The notes below the pieces were generated by a model. It saw only the letters and a program-made list of their open reading frames with translations. It was not told where the DNA came from and searched no databases. A stretch of 64,000 nucleotides of DNA from Bacteroides gallinarum DSM 18171 = JCM 13658 (GTDB taxonomy: Bacteria > Bacteroidota > Bacteroidia > Bacteroidales > Bacteroidaceae). The stretch covers positions 62,001-126,000 of the forward strand of contig NZ_KB894123.1 in the NCBI RefSeq assembly GCF_000374365.1, in the 5' to 3' direction. Position numbers and translations under genes: made by a program. This document shows, in pieces, positions 19,642 to 28,502 of this stretch; position 1 is the stretch's first letter, and the number at the start of each line of letters is the position of its first letter.

Positions 19642-20976
19642 TTATAATTCTCTTACATATTTCTTGAACTGGTTGCCCCGGTCTTCGTAGCTCTTGAAGA
19701 GGTCGAACGAAGCGCAGCAGGGGCTTAGCAACACGGTTTCACCTTTCTTGGCGAGTCTGAAAGCCGCGTCTACCGCATCTTTCATGCCGGTACGCACATC
19801 GGCCACAGGCAGGCCGAGGCGGTCGAAGAATTCGTGCAGCTTTTCGTTATGTAGCCCTAAGTAGACCAATGCCGAGCATTTGGTGCGTACCAGGTCTTCT
19901 ATCTCGGTATAATCGTTGCCTTTGTCTTTGCCGCCGAGGATAAGCACGGTTTTGCTTGTCATGCTTTGCAGGGCATACCAGCAGGAGTTTACATTGGTTG
20001 CCTTGGAGTCGTTGATAAACTGTACGCCGCGTACCGTCGCCACCTTTTCCAGGCGGTGTTCCACGCCCTTGAAGTCGGATAATGCCTTGCGGATAGCCTC
20101 TTTCCTGATGCCGGCAAGGTTGGCGGAGATGCCGGCGGCCAATGAGTTGTACAGGTTGTGGGTTCCGCGCAGTGCAAGTTCTTCCTGCTCCATGTTGAAG
20201 GCGATAGGCTCGTTGATTTCCACTTCGCCGTCTTCCACATAGGCGATAGCGCCGTCTTCTTTTACGGCGGCGAAGGGATAGGGGTGCGCCTTCAGGCCGT
20301 GCTTCTCCAGTTCCCTGCGGATAATGGGGTCGTCGTTCCAGTAGATGAAGGCGTCTTCCGGTGTCTGGTTCTGGGTGATGCGGAACTTGGCATCTACGTA
20401 TTTTTGCATGCAGTGGTCGTACCGGTCCAGGTGGTCGGGGGTGATGTTCATCAGGACGGCGATATTGGCGCGGAACTTATACATATTGTCCAGTTGGAAG
20501 GAGCTCAGCTCGATAACGTAATAGTCGTGCTTTTCCGTTGCCACTTGCAGGGCGAGGCTGTTGCCGATGTTGCCTGCCAGTCCCACGTTCAGCCCCGCGC
20601 TCTTGAAGATATGGTAAATGAGCGAGGTGGTGGTGGTCTTGCCGTTGGAGCCGGTGATGCAAATCATCTTGGCGTCGGTATAGCGTCCGGCAAACTCTAT
20701 CTCGGAAATGACGGGGATGCCTTTCTCCTTTAGTTTCAGTATAAGCGGAGCGTCGTTGGGGATGCCGGGGCTTTTCACCACTTCGTCGGCATTGAGTACC
20801 GATGCTTCCGTGTGCCGGCCTTCTTCCCAGGCAATGCCGTATTTGTCCAGCAGTTCTTTGTATTTGTCCTTAATGGCGGACATGTCGGAAACGAATGTGT
20901 CGAAACCTTTCACCTTGGCGAGTACGGCAGCTCCCGCCCCGCTTTCGCCTGCTCCTAATACTACAATTCTACTCAT
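19642..20976 (-). CDS. murD: UDP-N-acetylmuramoylalanine--D-glutamate ligase
   Basis: A 444-residue Mur ligase that adds D-glutamate to UDP-MurNAc-L-Ala. It begins with a Rossmann-like VVLGAGESGAGAAVLA, and has the ATP-binding ITGSNGKTTTTSLIYHIF, the central LMNITPDHLDRYD and the C-terminal domain ILGGKDKGNDYTEI. It lies between mraY and ftsW. The 116-bp spacer upstream, towards mraY, is A/T-rich with small hairpin-forming repeats. Confidence 0.97.
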   Translation of the reverse strand: MSRIVVLGAGESGAGAAVLAKVKGFDTFVSDMSAIKDKYKELLDKYGIAWEEGRHTEASVLNADEVVKSPGIPNDAPLILKLKEKGIPVISEIEFAGRYTDAKMICITGSNGKTTTTSLIYHIFKSAGLNVGLAGNIGNSLALQVATEKHDYYVIELSSFQLDNMYKFRANIAVLMNITPDHLDRYDHCMQKYVDAKFRITQNQTPEDAFIYWNDDPIIRRELEKHGLKAHPYPFAAVKEDGAIAYVEDGEVEINEPIAFNMEQEELALRGTHNLYNSLAAGISANLAGIRKEAIRKALSDFKGVEHRLEKVATVRGVQFINDSKATNVNSCWYALQSMTSKTVLILGGKDKGNDYTEIEDLVRTKCSALVYLGLHNEKLHEFFDRLGLPVADVRTGMKDAVDAAFRLAKKGETVLLSPCCASFDLFKSYEDRGNQFKKYVREL

Positions 20977-21092
20977 GATATTAATTTTGAATTTTGAACT
21001 TTGAGTTATGAGTTATGAATTGCTATGCGGCATGACAGCCCGGCTGATTCATAATTTATAATTCAAGATTCATAATTATTATCTTATCTATT

Positions 21093-22361
21093 CTATCTAA
21101 TCTTTAGCGTTATAATGGTTATCGCCGCCAGCACAATGGTTACAATCCAGAAGCGGACGGTAATCTTCGACTCATGGAACAGTTGCGCCGGCCGGGTGAA
21201 CACCACTTTGCAGCCGGGTTCTATCAAGTCCATGCCGGTACGGAAATGGTCGTGTATCGGCGTCCGCTTAAAGAGGCGCTGTTTTACCCCTTTCCGCTTG
21301 CCGGCTTTGTAATATACCCGTTGCAGGATTACCGAGAGGTTCTCTACGAGGAATATGCCGCAGAGAATCGGTATCAGCAGTTCTTTATGGATGATGATAG
21401 CATATACGGCGATGATGCCGCCGATAGTCAGGCTGCCCGTATCGCCCATGAATACCTGTGCCGGGTAGGCGTTGTACCAGAGGAATCCAATCATGGCGCC
21501 GATGAAGGCGCAGATGAAGATTACCAGCTCCTCCGACCCCGGGATGTACATGATATTCAGGTAGCCGGCATATTCGATGTGGCTGGATACGTATGCCAGT
21601 ATGCCCAGCGTCAGGCCGATAATGGCGGAGTTGCCGGCTGCCATGCCGTCCATGCCGTCGTTCAGGTTGGCGCCGTTGGAAACGGCGGTCACTACGAATA
21701 TCGTAACGAGCACGAACAGTATCCAGCCTGCCGTTTGCGCATGCTCTCCCATAAAGGATACGAGGTCTGCATAGTCCAGGTTGTTGCTTTTGAAGAAGGG
21801 GATAGTGGTCTGCGTGGCCTTGATTTCCTTGGCAGCATGTACCACTTCGATGCCTTGTCCCGGCTTCTCCACTTCGATGTTTTCACGGATAACGACCTGG
21901 GGGCTGAGGTAGAGCGTAAGCCCCACAATCAGTCCGAGCCCTACCTGGCCGATAATCTTGAACTTGCCGTGCAACCCTTCCTTGTCTTTTTTGAATATCT
22001 TGATGTAGTCGTCGGCAAATCCCAGCGAACCCAGCCAGACGGTGGTAACGAGCATCAGTATCATATAGATGTTGCTCAGCTTGCCCAGCAGCAGGCAGGG
22101 GATTAAAATCGCGAAGATGATGATGACGCCGCCCATGCTGGGTACGCCCACCTTGTTTACGCCGAACGGGTCGATGCTGGCATCCCGCTGCGTCTCGGTG
22201 ATTTGCTTGCGTTTTAGCAGGTTGATGAACTTGTCGCCCCAGATGCTCGATATGAGCAGTGCCAGGATGATAGCCATTAACGCCCTGAAAGATGTATAGC
22301 CGAACATGCCCGCACCGGGGAAGTCGTATTTATCTAACCATTGGAATAAGTAGTATAACAT
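21093..22361 (-). CDS. mraY: Phospho-N-acetylmuramoyl-pentapeptide transferase
   Basis: A 422-residue polytopic inner-membrane enzyme that transfers phospho-MurNAc-pentapeptide to undecaprenyl phosphate, making lipid I. The catalytic aspartates are in the segments GSLGFADDYIK and NLNDGMDGMAAG; FMGDTGSLTIGG and the histidine-rich KRTPIHDHFR complete the signature. It is longer than E. coli MraY (360). An insertion of about 50 residues follows the LSPQVV segment (IEVEKPGQGIEVVHAAKE region), probably a periplasmic loop. It follows murE directly, since murF is not present between them. Confidence 0.97.
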   Translation of the reverse strand: MLYYLFQWLDKYDFPGAGMFGYTSFRALMAIILALLISSIWGDKFINLLKRKQITETQRDASIDPFGVNKVGVPSMGGVIIIFAILIPCLLLGKLSNIYMILMLVTTVWLGSLGFADDYIKIFKKDKEGLHGKFKIIGQVGLGLIVGLTLYLSPQVVIRENIEVEKPGQGIEVVHAAKEIKATQTTIPFFKSNNLDYADLVSFMGEHAQTAGWILFVLVTIFVVTAVSNGANLNDGMDGMAAGNSAIIGLTLGILAYVSSHIEYAGYLNIMYIPGSEELVIFICAFIGAMIGFLWYNAYPAQVFMGDTGSLTIGGIIAVYAIIIHKELLIPILCGIFLVENLSVILQRVYYKAGKRKGVKQRLFKRTPIHDHFRTGMDLIEPGCKVVFTRPAQLFHESKITVRFWIVTIVLAAITIITLKIR

Positions 22362-22395
22362 ATCTTCTTTCGTTATGAGTTACGGATTTGCGTAC

Positions 22396-22438
22396 ACCGC
22401 CGTGTGCGGGGAAACCGCAGGGTGTGCCGCGCGGCGGT
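22396..22438 (-). other. GC-rich nested hairpin in the murE-mraY spacer
   Basis: Outer arms 22396-22402 and 22432-22438 (7 bp) enclose an inner perfect stem 22405-22409/22415-22419. No T-run follows, so it is not a terminator; it could be an mRNA processing or stability element. Confidence 0.5.
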
Positions 22439-22447
22439 TTGCAATCC

Positions 22448-23896
22448 TCAATTCAAAAATTCCTTGAGCACTTCCTTGTCGTCGAAGTGGTGCTTCACTC
22501 CTTTTATCTCCTGGTAGTTTTCGTGTCCCTTGCCGGCTACGAGAATGACATCTCCCGGCAATGCCAGTACGCAGGCGGTTTTTATGGCGTATTTCCGGTC
22601 GGTGATGCTGATAACTTTCCACATATCCTCCTTGTCCACGCCGGCAAGCATGTCGTTGATGATGTCCTGCGGTTCCTCGAAGCGCGGATTGTCGGAGGTG
22701 ATAAGGACGCGGTCGCTCAGGCGGACGGCTTCCTTAGCCATGAGGGGGCGTTTCCCCTTGTCGCGGTTGCCGCCTGCGCCGACTACGGTAATCACTTTCC
22801 CCCTGCCTTCCAGTACGCCGTGGATAGCATCCAGCACGTTGGCCAGGGCATCCGGCGTATGGGCATAGTCCACAATGGCGGTGATACCTTGCGGAGAACG
22901 GACGGCGTCGAACCTTCCGGCCACCGGATGCAGGGTACTCAGGGCAACGAGAACATCTTCCTCCTTCTTGCCCAGCAGTACGGCTGCGCCGAATACGGCG
23001 AGCAGGTTGGAGGCATTGAACTTGCCGATGAAGGGTACTGCCAGCTCGTGGTTGTTGAAGTCGAGCAGCATGCCTTCGAAATGCGATTCCAGCACTTTCC
23101 CCTTGAAGTCGCTGAGGCTTCTCAACGAGTAGGTATATACCCGCGAGCGTGTGTTCTGCGTCATGACGAGTCCGTTCTTGTCGTCCAGGTTGGTAAGGCT
23201 GAAGGCATTCTTCGGCATATCGTCGAAGAACTTCTTTTTGGCTTTGAGGTAGTTCTCCACTGTCTTGTGGTAGTCCAGGTGGTCGCGTGTAAGGTTGGTG
23301 AAGATGCCGCCTGCGAACCTCAGGCCGCTGATGCGTTGTTGTGCAATGGAGTGGGAGCTGACTTCCATGAATACGTATTTGCATCCGGCGTCGGCCATTT
23401 CACCCAGCAGGCGGTTGAGGGTAATAGGGTCCGGCGTGGTATGGTCGGTAGGTACGGGCTTGTCGTCGATGTAGTTGCACACCGTGGAAATCAGCCCGGT
23501 TTTGTATCCGAAATAACGGAATGTATGGTATAATAAGGTGGCAATGGTCGTTTTTCCGTTGGTTCCGGTTACGCCTACCAGCTCCATTTTGGAGGTGGGG
23601 TCGTCGTAGAAGGCGGTAGCGACCTTGCCCGTAGCGTTCTCGCTGTCTTTTACCTGGATATAGGTAACGTCGGGGGCGGGCGTTTCCGGCATCTCCTCGC
23701 AAAGTACGGCTACGGCGCCTTTCTCAATGGCTGCCGGGATATACGCATGCCCGTCGGCCTGAGTGCCGCGCATTGCCATGAACAGGTGTCCGGCGGTTAC
23801 CGTGCGTGAGTCGATAGCTACTCCTGTTATATCTTTTTCCGTACTGCCGATAATCTGTACCGGTTGTATCGCTTTTAATAGTTCGCTTAATTTCAT
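22448..23896 (-). CDS. murE: UDP-MurNAc-tripeptide synthetase (meso-diaminopimelate adding)
   Basis: A 482-residue Mur ligase for the third amino acid of the stem peptide. The ATP loop is [20 protein letters not shown], and the segment SDNPRFEEP carries the DNPR motif that marks meso-diaminopimelate specificity. This fits the usual Bacteroides peptidoglycan. Substrate-binding motifs [13 protein letters not shown] and [11 protein letters not shown] are also seen. It lies between ftsI and mraY; a 20-bp tandem array sits in the spacer towards ftsI. Confidence 0.97.
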   Translation of the reverse strand: MKLSELLKAIQPVQIIGSTEKDITGVAIDSRTVTAGHLFMAMRGTQADGHAYIPAAIEKGAVAVLCEEMPETPAPDVTYIQVKDSENATGKVATAFYDDPTSKMELVGVTGTNGKTTIATLLYHTFRYFGYKTGLISTVCNYIDDKPVPTDHTTPDPITLNRLLGEMADAGCKYVFMEVSSHSIAQQRISGLRFAGGIFTNLTRDHLDYHKTVENYLKAKKKFFDDMPKNAFSLTNLDDKNGLVMTQNTRSRVYTYSLRSLSDFKGKVLESHFEGMLLDFNNHELAVPFIGKFNASNLLAVFGAAVLLGKKEEDVLVALSTLHPVAGRFDAVRSPQGITAIVDYAHTPDALANVLDAIHGVLEGRGKVITVVGAGGNRDKGKRPLMAKEAVRLSDRVLITSDNPRFEEPQDIINDMLAGVDKEDMWKVISITDRKYAIKTACVLALPGDVILVAGKGHENYQEIKGVKHHFDDKEVLKEFLN

Positions 23897-23920
23897 ACCT
23901 TATTATATATAGTGTAATTG

Positions 23921-24020
23921 TATAATCAATGTAATGCCGATGTTATCAATGTAATGTCAATATTATCAATGTAATGCCCGTGTTATCGTCGTAATGTCAG
24001 CGTTATCGTCTGTCCTCTCA
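23921..24020. repeat. 20-bp tandem array overlapping the ftsI 3' end
   Basis: Five units in exact 20-bp phase (23921, 23941, 23961, 23981, 24001) with core TTATCAATGTAATG; the first three are closest. The fourth and fifth units lie within the last codons of ftsI (ITLTLRR and stop), so the array extends from the gene's 3' end into the spacer before murE. Confidence 0.9.
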
Positions 24021-26085
24021 CAAGCCGGCTGCCGCCTGCAATGGATTGGCTCCTTACCTTGCCGATACCGTTGAGGCGCACTTTCAAGCCTTTGCTTTCC
24101 AGCAGATAAACGGCGTCTTTAGCGCCCATGCCTACTACGCTGGGTACTGTGCCGGCGGCAGTAGGCCGGTTTTGCAGGACAACGGCGGAGGGAGCGGCCT
24201 GGCTGTGCCCCCAGGTGGCTGCGCCTTTATGCACTTCGAACTGCTTCTGTACCGGGACGTCCAGCGCATCGAGCACGCATAGCGCCTCGTTCATCTCTCC
24301 GGCTTTTACCGCGGGGATTACATTCGTAGTGCTGTCTATCGCGCTGCGTATGTCGAACCGCAGGTTCTTGGCATATACTCTTTCGGCAATCTTTCCGAAC
24401 ACGCTGCCCGCCATTAGGCCGCCGGATGCCGGCAGCCCCGGTTTCTGTATGGATACGATGCAACTGTATTTTGGGGCTTCTGCCGGGAAGTACCCGCAGA
24501 AGCTCACGAGGTAGTTTACCCGTCCTGCTTTGTATCCGGCGGCGCCTTGCGAAATCTGTGCCGTTCCCGTTTTGCCTGCTACGGCAAACTGTTTGCTTCC
24601 GGCGGGTTTTGCCAATCCTTCGGAAACGACCTTGCGCAGTATCTCCCGGATTTGTGTCAGGGTGCGCTCCGAGCAAATCTTGGGGTTGATGACTTCCGTC
24701 GGGAACTCGTGTACCACATCGCCGTCTTTCACCGCCGCTTTTACGAACTTGGGGCGTACCATTGTGCCGTTGTTGGCAATGGCATTGTAGAAGGTCAGGA
24801 TGTTGAGCGGCGGCACTTGCGTTTCGTAGCCTATGCTCATCCACGGCAGGGTGGTCTTGGCGAAGTAGCGCTCTTTCGGACCGCGGATATTGGGCTTGCC
24901 CTCTCCGGCTATTTGCAGGTGGAGCGGGCGGTCTATGCCGATGCGCTTCAGGCCGTCCACGAATTTCTGTGGATTGTCGCCGTAATGCTTGTCGATGAGG
25001 TAGGAGACGCCGATGTTGGAAGATACTTCCAGGATGCGCGTCACGTCGATTTTTCCGTATCCGCCTCTATGCCAGTTGTGGTCTTTCATCGCACGGCCGT
25101 GCATCATCATGATGCCGTTGCCGGTGTCTACCTCTGTGTCCGGCGTAATCTTTCCGTCCTCGAGGGCTACCATGATAGAGGCGGTCTTGAACGTGGAACC
25201 GGGTTCCAGCATATCGCTGATAGCATTGTTGCGCATCTCGTAGTAGTTGCCGTCGCCTGCCTTCATCATATTGACGATAGCCTTTATCTCTCCGGTCTGC
25301 ACCTCCATGAGTACGGCGACACCTACGCTGGCGTTGATTTCTTTCAGCTTGTCTACCAACGCTTTCTCGCAGATGTCCTGCATGCCTACGTCGATAGTGG
25401 AGATGATGTCGCAGCCGTCTACCGGGGGAATATCCACGATGTCCAGGTATTTGTTCATCACCTTCTGGCGGTGGATGATACCGACACGTCCTTTCAGTAT
25501 GGTGTCGAAGGCCAGTTCGATGCCGTTCTTAGCCCCTTGTGCCGTATCGGCGTAGAGGTCGCCCAGCGTGCGGGCTGCCAGGGAGCCGAAGGGCTTTTTG
25601 CGCTGGTTGTAAGTCTGTTCGTGGAAACCGCCTTTGTATTTGTTCAGGTTGAACACCGGCAGTCTTTTGGCTTCCTTGTATTGGATGTAGGAGATACGTT
25701 TGGGGTAAATGAGGTAGTTGCGGCTACCCTTTTTGCGCCCTTTAAGCAGATGTTTTTTAAACTCGGCGGCGCTCTTGTCCGGGAATATCCGGTGCAGGCC
25801 TTCGCAGATTTCGCCCAGGTGGTTCATGAGCATCGTGTCTTTTTTCTCTCCTCCGGCTTTGAAGTCCATGTAGATGCGGTATTCCGGCAATGAGCTTGCC
25901 ATTAGCTTGCCGTCGGCGGAGAGGATATTGCCACGGTTGGGCTTGACCGTCAGGTTTTCCTTTACGAAACGGTCGGCCACATCCTGCCAGTATTGCCGTT
26001 CGGCAAACATGGTAATGGCTCCTTTTACGATAATAGCTACTCCTACCAGCCCCATAACGAGGACGACGAAGAAGTAACGGGTCAT
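23983..26085 (-). CDS. ftsI: Penicillin-binding protein FtsI (PBP3 type) with PASTA domain
   Basis: A class B penicillin-binding protein of 700 residues, the septal transpeptidase paired with FtsW. One N-terminal membrane helix (TRYFFVVLVMGLVGVAIIV) anchors it in the inner membrane. Active-site motifs are SxxK in EPGSTFKTAS (Ser near residue 297), SSN near 356 and KTG in AGKTGTAQ near 506. The last 55 residues form one PASTA domain (PSVVGMGAKDAVYLLESKG). The ATG at 26085 is preferred to the in-frame TTG at 26109. The 160-bp spacer before it, towards ftsL, is a purine-rich transcript tract with short repeats. Confidence 0.95.
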   Translation of the reverse strand: MTRYFFVVLVMGLVGVAIIVKGAITMFAERQYWQDVADRFVKENLTVKPNRGNILSADGKLMASSLPEYRIYMDFKAGGEKKDTMLMNHLGEICEGLHRIFPDKSAAEFKKHLLKGRKKGSRNYLIYPKRISYIQYKEAKRLPVFNLNKYKGGFHEQTYNQRKKPFGSLAARTLGDLYADTAQGAKNGIELAFDTILKGRVGIIHRQKVMNKYLDIVDIPPVDGCDIISTIDVGMQDICEKALVDKLKEINASVGVAVLMEVQTGEIKAIVNMMKAGDGNYYEMRNNAISDMLEPGSTFKTASIMVALEDGKITPDTEVDTGNGIMMMHGRAMKDHNWHRGGYGKIDVTRILEVSSNIGVSYLIDKHYGDNPQKFVDGLKRIGIDRPLHLQIAGEGKPNIRGPKERYFAKTTLPWMSIGYETQVPPLNILTFYNAIANNGTMVRPKFVKAAVKDGDVVHEFPTEVINPKICSERTLTQIREILRKVVSEGLAKPAGSKQFAVAGKTGTAQISQGAAGYKAGRVNYLVSFCGYFPAEAPKYSCIVSIQKPGLPASGGLMAGSVFGKIAERVYAKNLRFDIRSAIDSTTNVIPAVKAGEMNEALCVLDALDVPVQKQFEVHKGAATWGHSQAAPSAVVLQNRPTAAGTVPSVVGMGAKDAVYLLESKGLKVRLNGIGKVRSQSIAGGSRLVRGQTITLTLRR

Positions 26086-26245
26086 TATATTTTTCTTGTT
26101 TACTGCCAAGACTATTGTTGTTTTACGGTTCTACGGTTTACTGTTTCTTATTTTTTGTTTTCTTGCTTCTTTGCTTTCTTTCTTGCTTCTTGTTTGCCTC
26201 TTGTTTGCTATTGCTGCTGCCGTTTCGCTTCCCTGCGTTTTGCTT

Positions 26246-26605
26246 TTACTTAATCAGGTAGGGCGGATTGGTCGAGGTTTGCAAGTCGCTCTCTTTCGTG
26301 GCGATATATTCCTCGATACGCGATTGGCGGCTTCGCTCCATTAGCTCGGAACTGCGTGTCAGCGCATCGTACTTGATGTCTATCAGCTCTTTCTTAAGCT
26401 TGTCTATCTCTATCATCTGCTGCTGGCAGGCATAGCGGTTGTGGATGTAGAACAGGATAAGCACCATGATAAGGACGAGCAGCTTGGTCTGGCGCCGGAA
26501 AAAGTCCGTAGCCAGGATGTCGCCGCCGATGATGTTTTTCAGCGAGGTACGTTTCTTTACCTTTTCGTCTTTCTGTTCTTCTTGTATGTGGTCTGCTTCT
26601 TTCAT
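26246..26605 (-). CDS. ftsL: FtsL-like division protein
   Basis: A 119-residue protein with a charged cytoplasmic N-terminus, one membrane helix (LLVLIMVLILFYIHN near residues 43-57) and a periplasmic coiled-coil of heptad character (QQQMIEIDKLKKELIDIKYDA). Size, topology and position between rsmH and ftsI fit FtsL, the small protein that joins FtsQ and FtsB in activating FtsWI. FtsL is poorly conserved in sequence, so the call rests on topology and place. Confidence 0.85.
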   Translation of the reverse strand: MKEADHIQEEQKDEKVKKRTSLKNIIGGDILATDFFRRQTKLLVLIMVLILFYIHNRYACQQQMIEIDKLKKELIDIKYDALTRSSELMERSRQSRIEEYIATKESDLQTSTNPPYLIK

Positions 26606-26673
26606 CTTTTTATCGCCTTGCTGCCTTATCGTTTTCCTATTACTTTATCATTTTCCCCTTCTTCGCCGCCCTG

Positions 26674-27585
26674 TCACCTTTTCTCCGCAATCCTCAGTTT
26701 GGCGCTTCGTGAGCGCGGGTTACGTTCTATCTCCGCTTCGTCCGGAACAATGACTTTGTTGTTTACTATGCGGAAGGGGGTCTGTACATTCCCGAAAAAA
26801 TCTTTTTCGGCTTTGCCTTCTATGTTGCCGGTTTTCATCATGTTCTTCACCATGCGGTCTTCCAGGGAATGGTAGGTGATTACCACCAGCCGGCCTCCGG
26901 GTTTCAAAGCTTCCGTAGCGGCGTACAGCATCTTTTTCAGTGCTTCCATTTCCTGGTTTACCTCGATGCGCAGTGCCTGGAATACTTTGGCGAGTTCTTT
27001 CTTCTCCCTTTCGCGTCCGAAAAGCGGCTTGATGATGTCCAGGAATTCTCCGATAGTGCCGATTTTCCGGACGGCACGTGCCTTGACTATCACGGATGCT
27101 AATTTGCGGCTGTTCTTCAACTCTCCGTACAGGTAAAAGATGTTTGCAAGTCGTTCCTCGGCATACGTGTTTACGATGTCGGCGGCAGTGAGTCCGGCGC
27201 GTTTGTTCATGCGCATGTCGAGCGCCCCGTCGAACCGGAAGGAGAATCCCCGCTCGCTATCGTCGAAATGGTGCGACGATACGCCGAGGTCGGCGAGTAT
27301 GGCGTCTACTTGCCCGATGCCGTGATAGCGCAGGAAGTTGTGCAGGTAGCGGAAATTGCTGCGCACGAATGTAAAGTGCGGGTCGGCCACGATGTTCCGT
27401 TCCGCATCTTCGTCCTGGTCGAATCCCAGCAGCCTCCCGCCTTCGCCCAGGCGCGACAGTATTTCGCGGGAATGTCCGCCGCCGCCGAATGTAACGTCTA
27501 CGTACGTTCCGTCCGGGCGGATGTTCATTCCGTCTACGCTCGGCATCAGTAGTACCGGGATGTGATATGTCGTTTCTTCCTTCAT
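26674..27585 (-). CDS. rsmH: 16S rRNA (cytosine-1402-N4)-methyltransferase
   Basis: A 303-residue SAM-dependent methyltransferase (RsmH/MraW) that methylates N4 of C1402 in 16S rRNA. The SAM loop is in YVDVTFGGGGHSREIL, and GFDQDEDA and NFRYL follow the family order; the C-terminus has the typical RNPRSRSAKLRIAEK. The start at 27585 (MKEETTYHIPVLL) is taken because an earlier in-frame start would lie inside mraZ. Ten bases separate it from the mraZ stop. Confidence 0.96.
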   Translation of the reverse strand: MKEETTYHIPVLLMPSVDGMNIRPDGTYVDVTFGGGGHSREILSRLGEGGRLLGFDQDEDAERNIVADPHFTFVRSNFRYLHNFLRYHGIGQVDAILADLGVSSHHFDDSERGFSFRFDGALDMRMNKRAGLTAADIVNTYAEERLANIFYLYGELKNSRKLASVIVKARAVRKIGTIGEFLDIIKPLFGREREKKELAKVFQALRIEVNQEMEALKKMLYAATEALKPGGRLVVITYHSLEDRMVKNMMKTGNIEGKAEKDFFGNVQTPFRIVNNKVIVPDEAEIERNPRSRSAKLRIAEKR

Positions 27586-27595
27586 TGTCTTTTCG

Positions 27596-28111
27596 TTAAA
27601 GCCGTTCGTTACTCTGCCGTTCATCGCTGTTCTCCGCATTTTCCAGGCCCTCGTCTTCCAGGCTCTCATCTCCCAGGATATCTTGCAATGCTTCGCTGAA
27701 GGCTTCCGGGCTCATAAAGGGTTGTTCCGTCTTTTCTTTCGCCCAGATTTCGATGGTGTTGTCCACACCGATAAAGCGTACTTCGCTCTGTATGCCTGCC
27801 ATTTGCAGGTAGCGTTTGGGCAGTAGGATGCGTCCGTTTCCGTCGGGAATCATGATTTCGGCATCGCTTACGAACTGCCGGAAAATCTGCTGGTGTCTGG
27901 CATTCCACTTGTTCAGCCGCTGCCGGAGCTGGGTCTGCGTTTTGAACCACACGCTTTCGGGGTAGAGTATCAGGCAGTCCTGGAATACGTCTTTGCGCAA
28001 TACGAGCCTTTCTTCGGAAACGGCCTGTAACTGTTTCCGGAAGCTGGCAGGGATAAATACACGTCCCTTTGTGTCCGTCTTTGCTTCGATATTGCCTAAA
28101 AAACGTATCAT
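27596..28111 (-). CDS. mraZ: Transcriptional regulator MraZ
   Basis: A 171-residue protein with two SpoVT-AbrB-like domains, seen as DTKGRVFIPASFRKQL near residue 10 and DGNGRILLPKRYLQMAG near residue 90. MraZ is the first gene of the dcw cluster and represses it in E. coli by binding TGGGN repeats spaced by 5 bases. The start at 28111 follows an AAGGTGAG ribosome-binding site; the longer in-frame start at 28168 would run through the operator-like repeats. The acidic C-terminal tail of about 25 residues is extra. Confidence 0.93.
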   Translation of the reverse strand: MIRFLGNIEAKTDTKGRVFIPASFRKQLQAVSEERLVLRKDVFQDCLILYPESVWFKTQTQLRQRLNKWNARHQQIFRQFVSDAEIMIPDGNGRILLPKRYLQMAGIQSEVRFIGVDNTIEIWAKEKTEQPFMSPEAFSEALQDILGDESLEDEGLENAENSDERQSNERL

Positions 28112-28137
28112 TCTCACCTTATTATAATAAGCGACGG

Positions 28138-28170
28138 TAAAAATACACATTTCCCCACAATTCCCCACAA
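28138..28170 (-). promoter_or_regulatory. dcw promoter with MraZ-type operator
   Basis: On the minus strand two TTGTGGGGAA units in tandem (28170-28151) give TGGGG-N5-TGGGG, the arrangement bound by E. coli MraZ. A -7-like TATTTTTA (one mismatch to TAnnTTTG) follows, so a bound repressor would overlap the -33 region. Confidence 0.7.
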
Positions 28171-28380
28171 TGTTTTAACTAAAATCTTACTTAGAAGTTT
28201 TCAACAGCTTGTTGATAGCTTATTCTGTTGAAAATGAACAGCGTGCTGTGTTGTTTGCCTGGTGGGGGATTGACGCGGGTTTACGACTTGCTGCGGCAGG
28301 CTGGGTGGATGTGGGATAAAAGAAGCGGTAGTTAGGGAAATCGGGAGGGAATTTCTTGGGTGTTGCGGCGGATTTATTTT

Positions 28381-28492
28381 GCCTCCTGGGACGGATGATT
28401 TTGTCCCGTAAGATGATTTTATCCGTCTCACGGGACAAAAAAAATCATCCCGTGAGACGGATGTATTTGTCCCACGGGATGAATTTTTATAT
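28381..28492. repeat. Palindromic repeat cluster
   Basis: Perfect 15-bp inverted repeat (28421-28435 and 28448-28462) around a 12-nt A-rich loop. It is flanked by further copies of parts of it: GATGATTTTGTCCCG at 28394 and TTTGTCCCACGGGAT at 28466. The cluster begins 13 bp after the sigma factor stop codon and may help end its transcript. Confidence 0.8.
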
Positions 28493-28502
28493 ATAACGCC
28501 GG

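Larger units (their letters stand above)
28112..28502. other. Intergenic region mraZ / sigma factor
   Basis: 391 bp holding the dcw promoter and MraZ-like operator near mraZ, a middle part without recognised features, and a cluster of palindromic repeats next to the sigma factor stop. Frames in this region look spurious. Confidence 0.6.

Noticed and set aside
26086..26109. TTG start of ftsI
   Set aside because: The ATG at 26085 directly precedes the membrane anchor.
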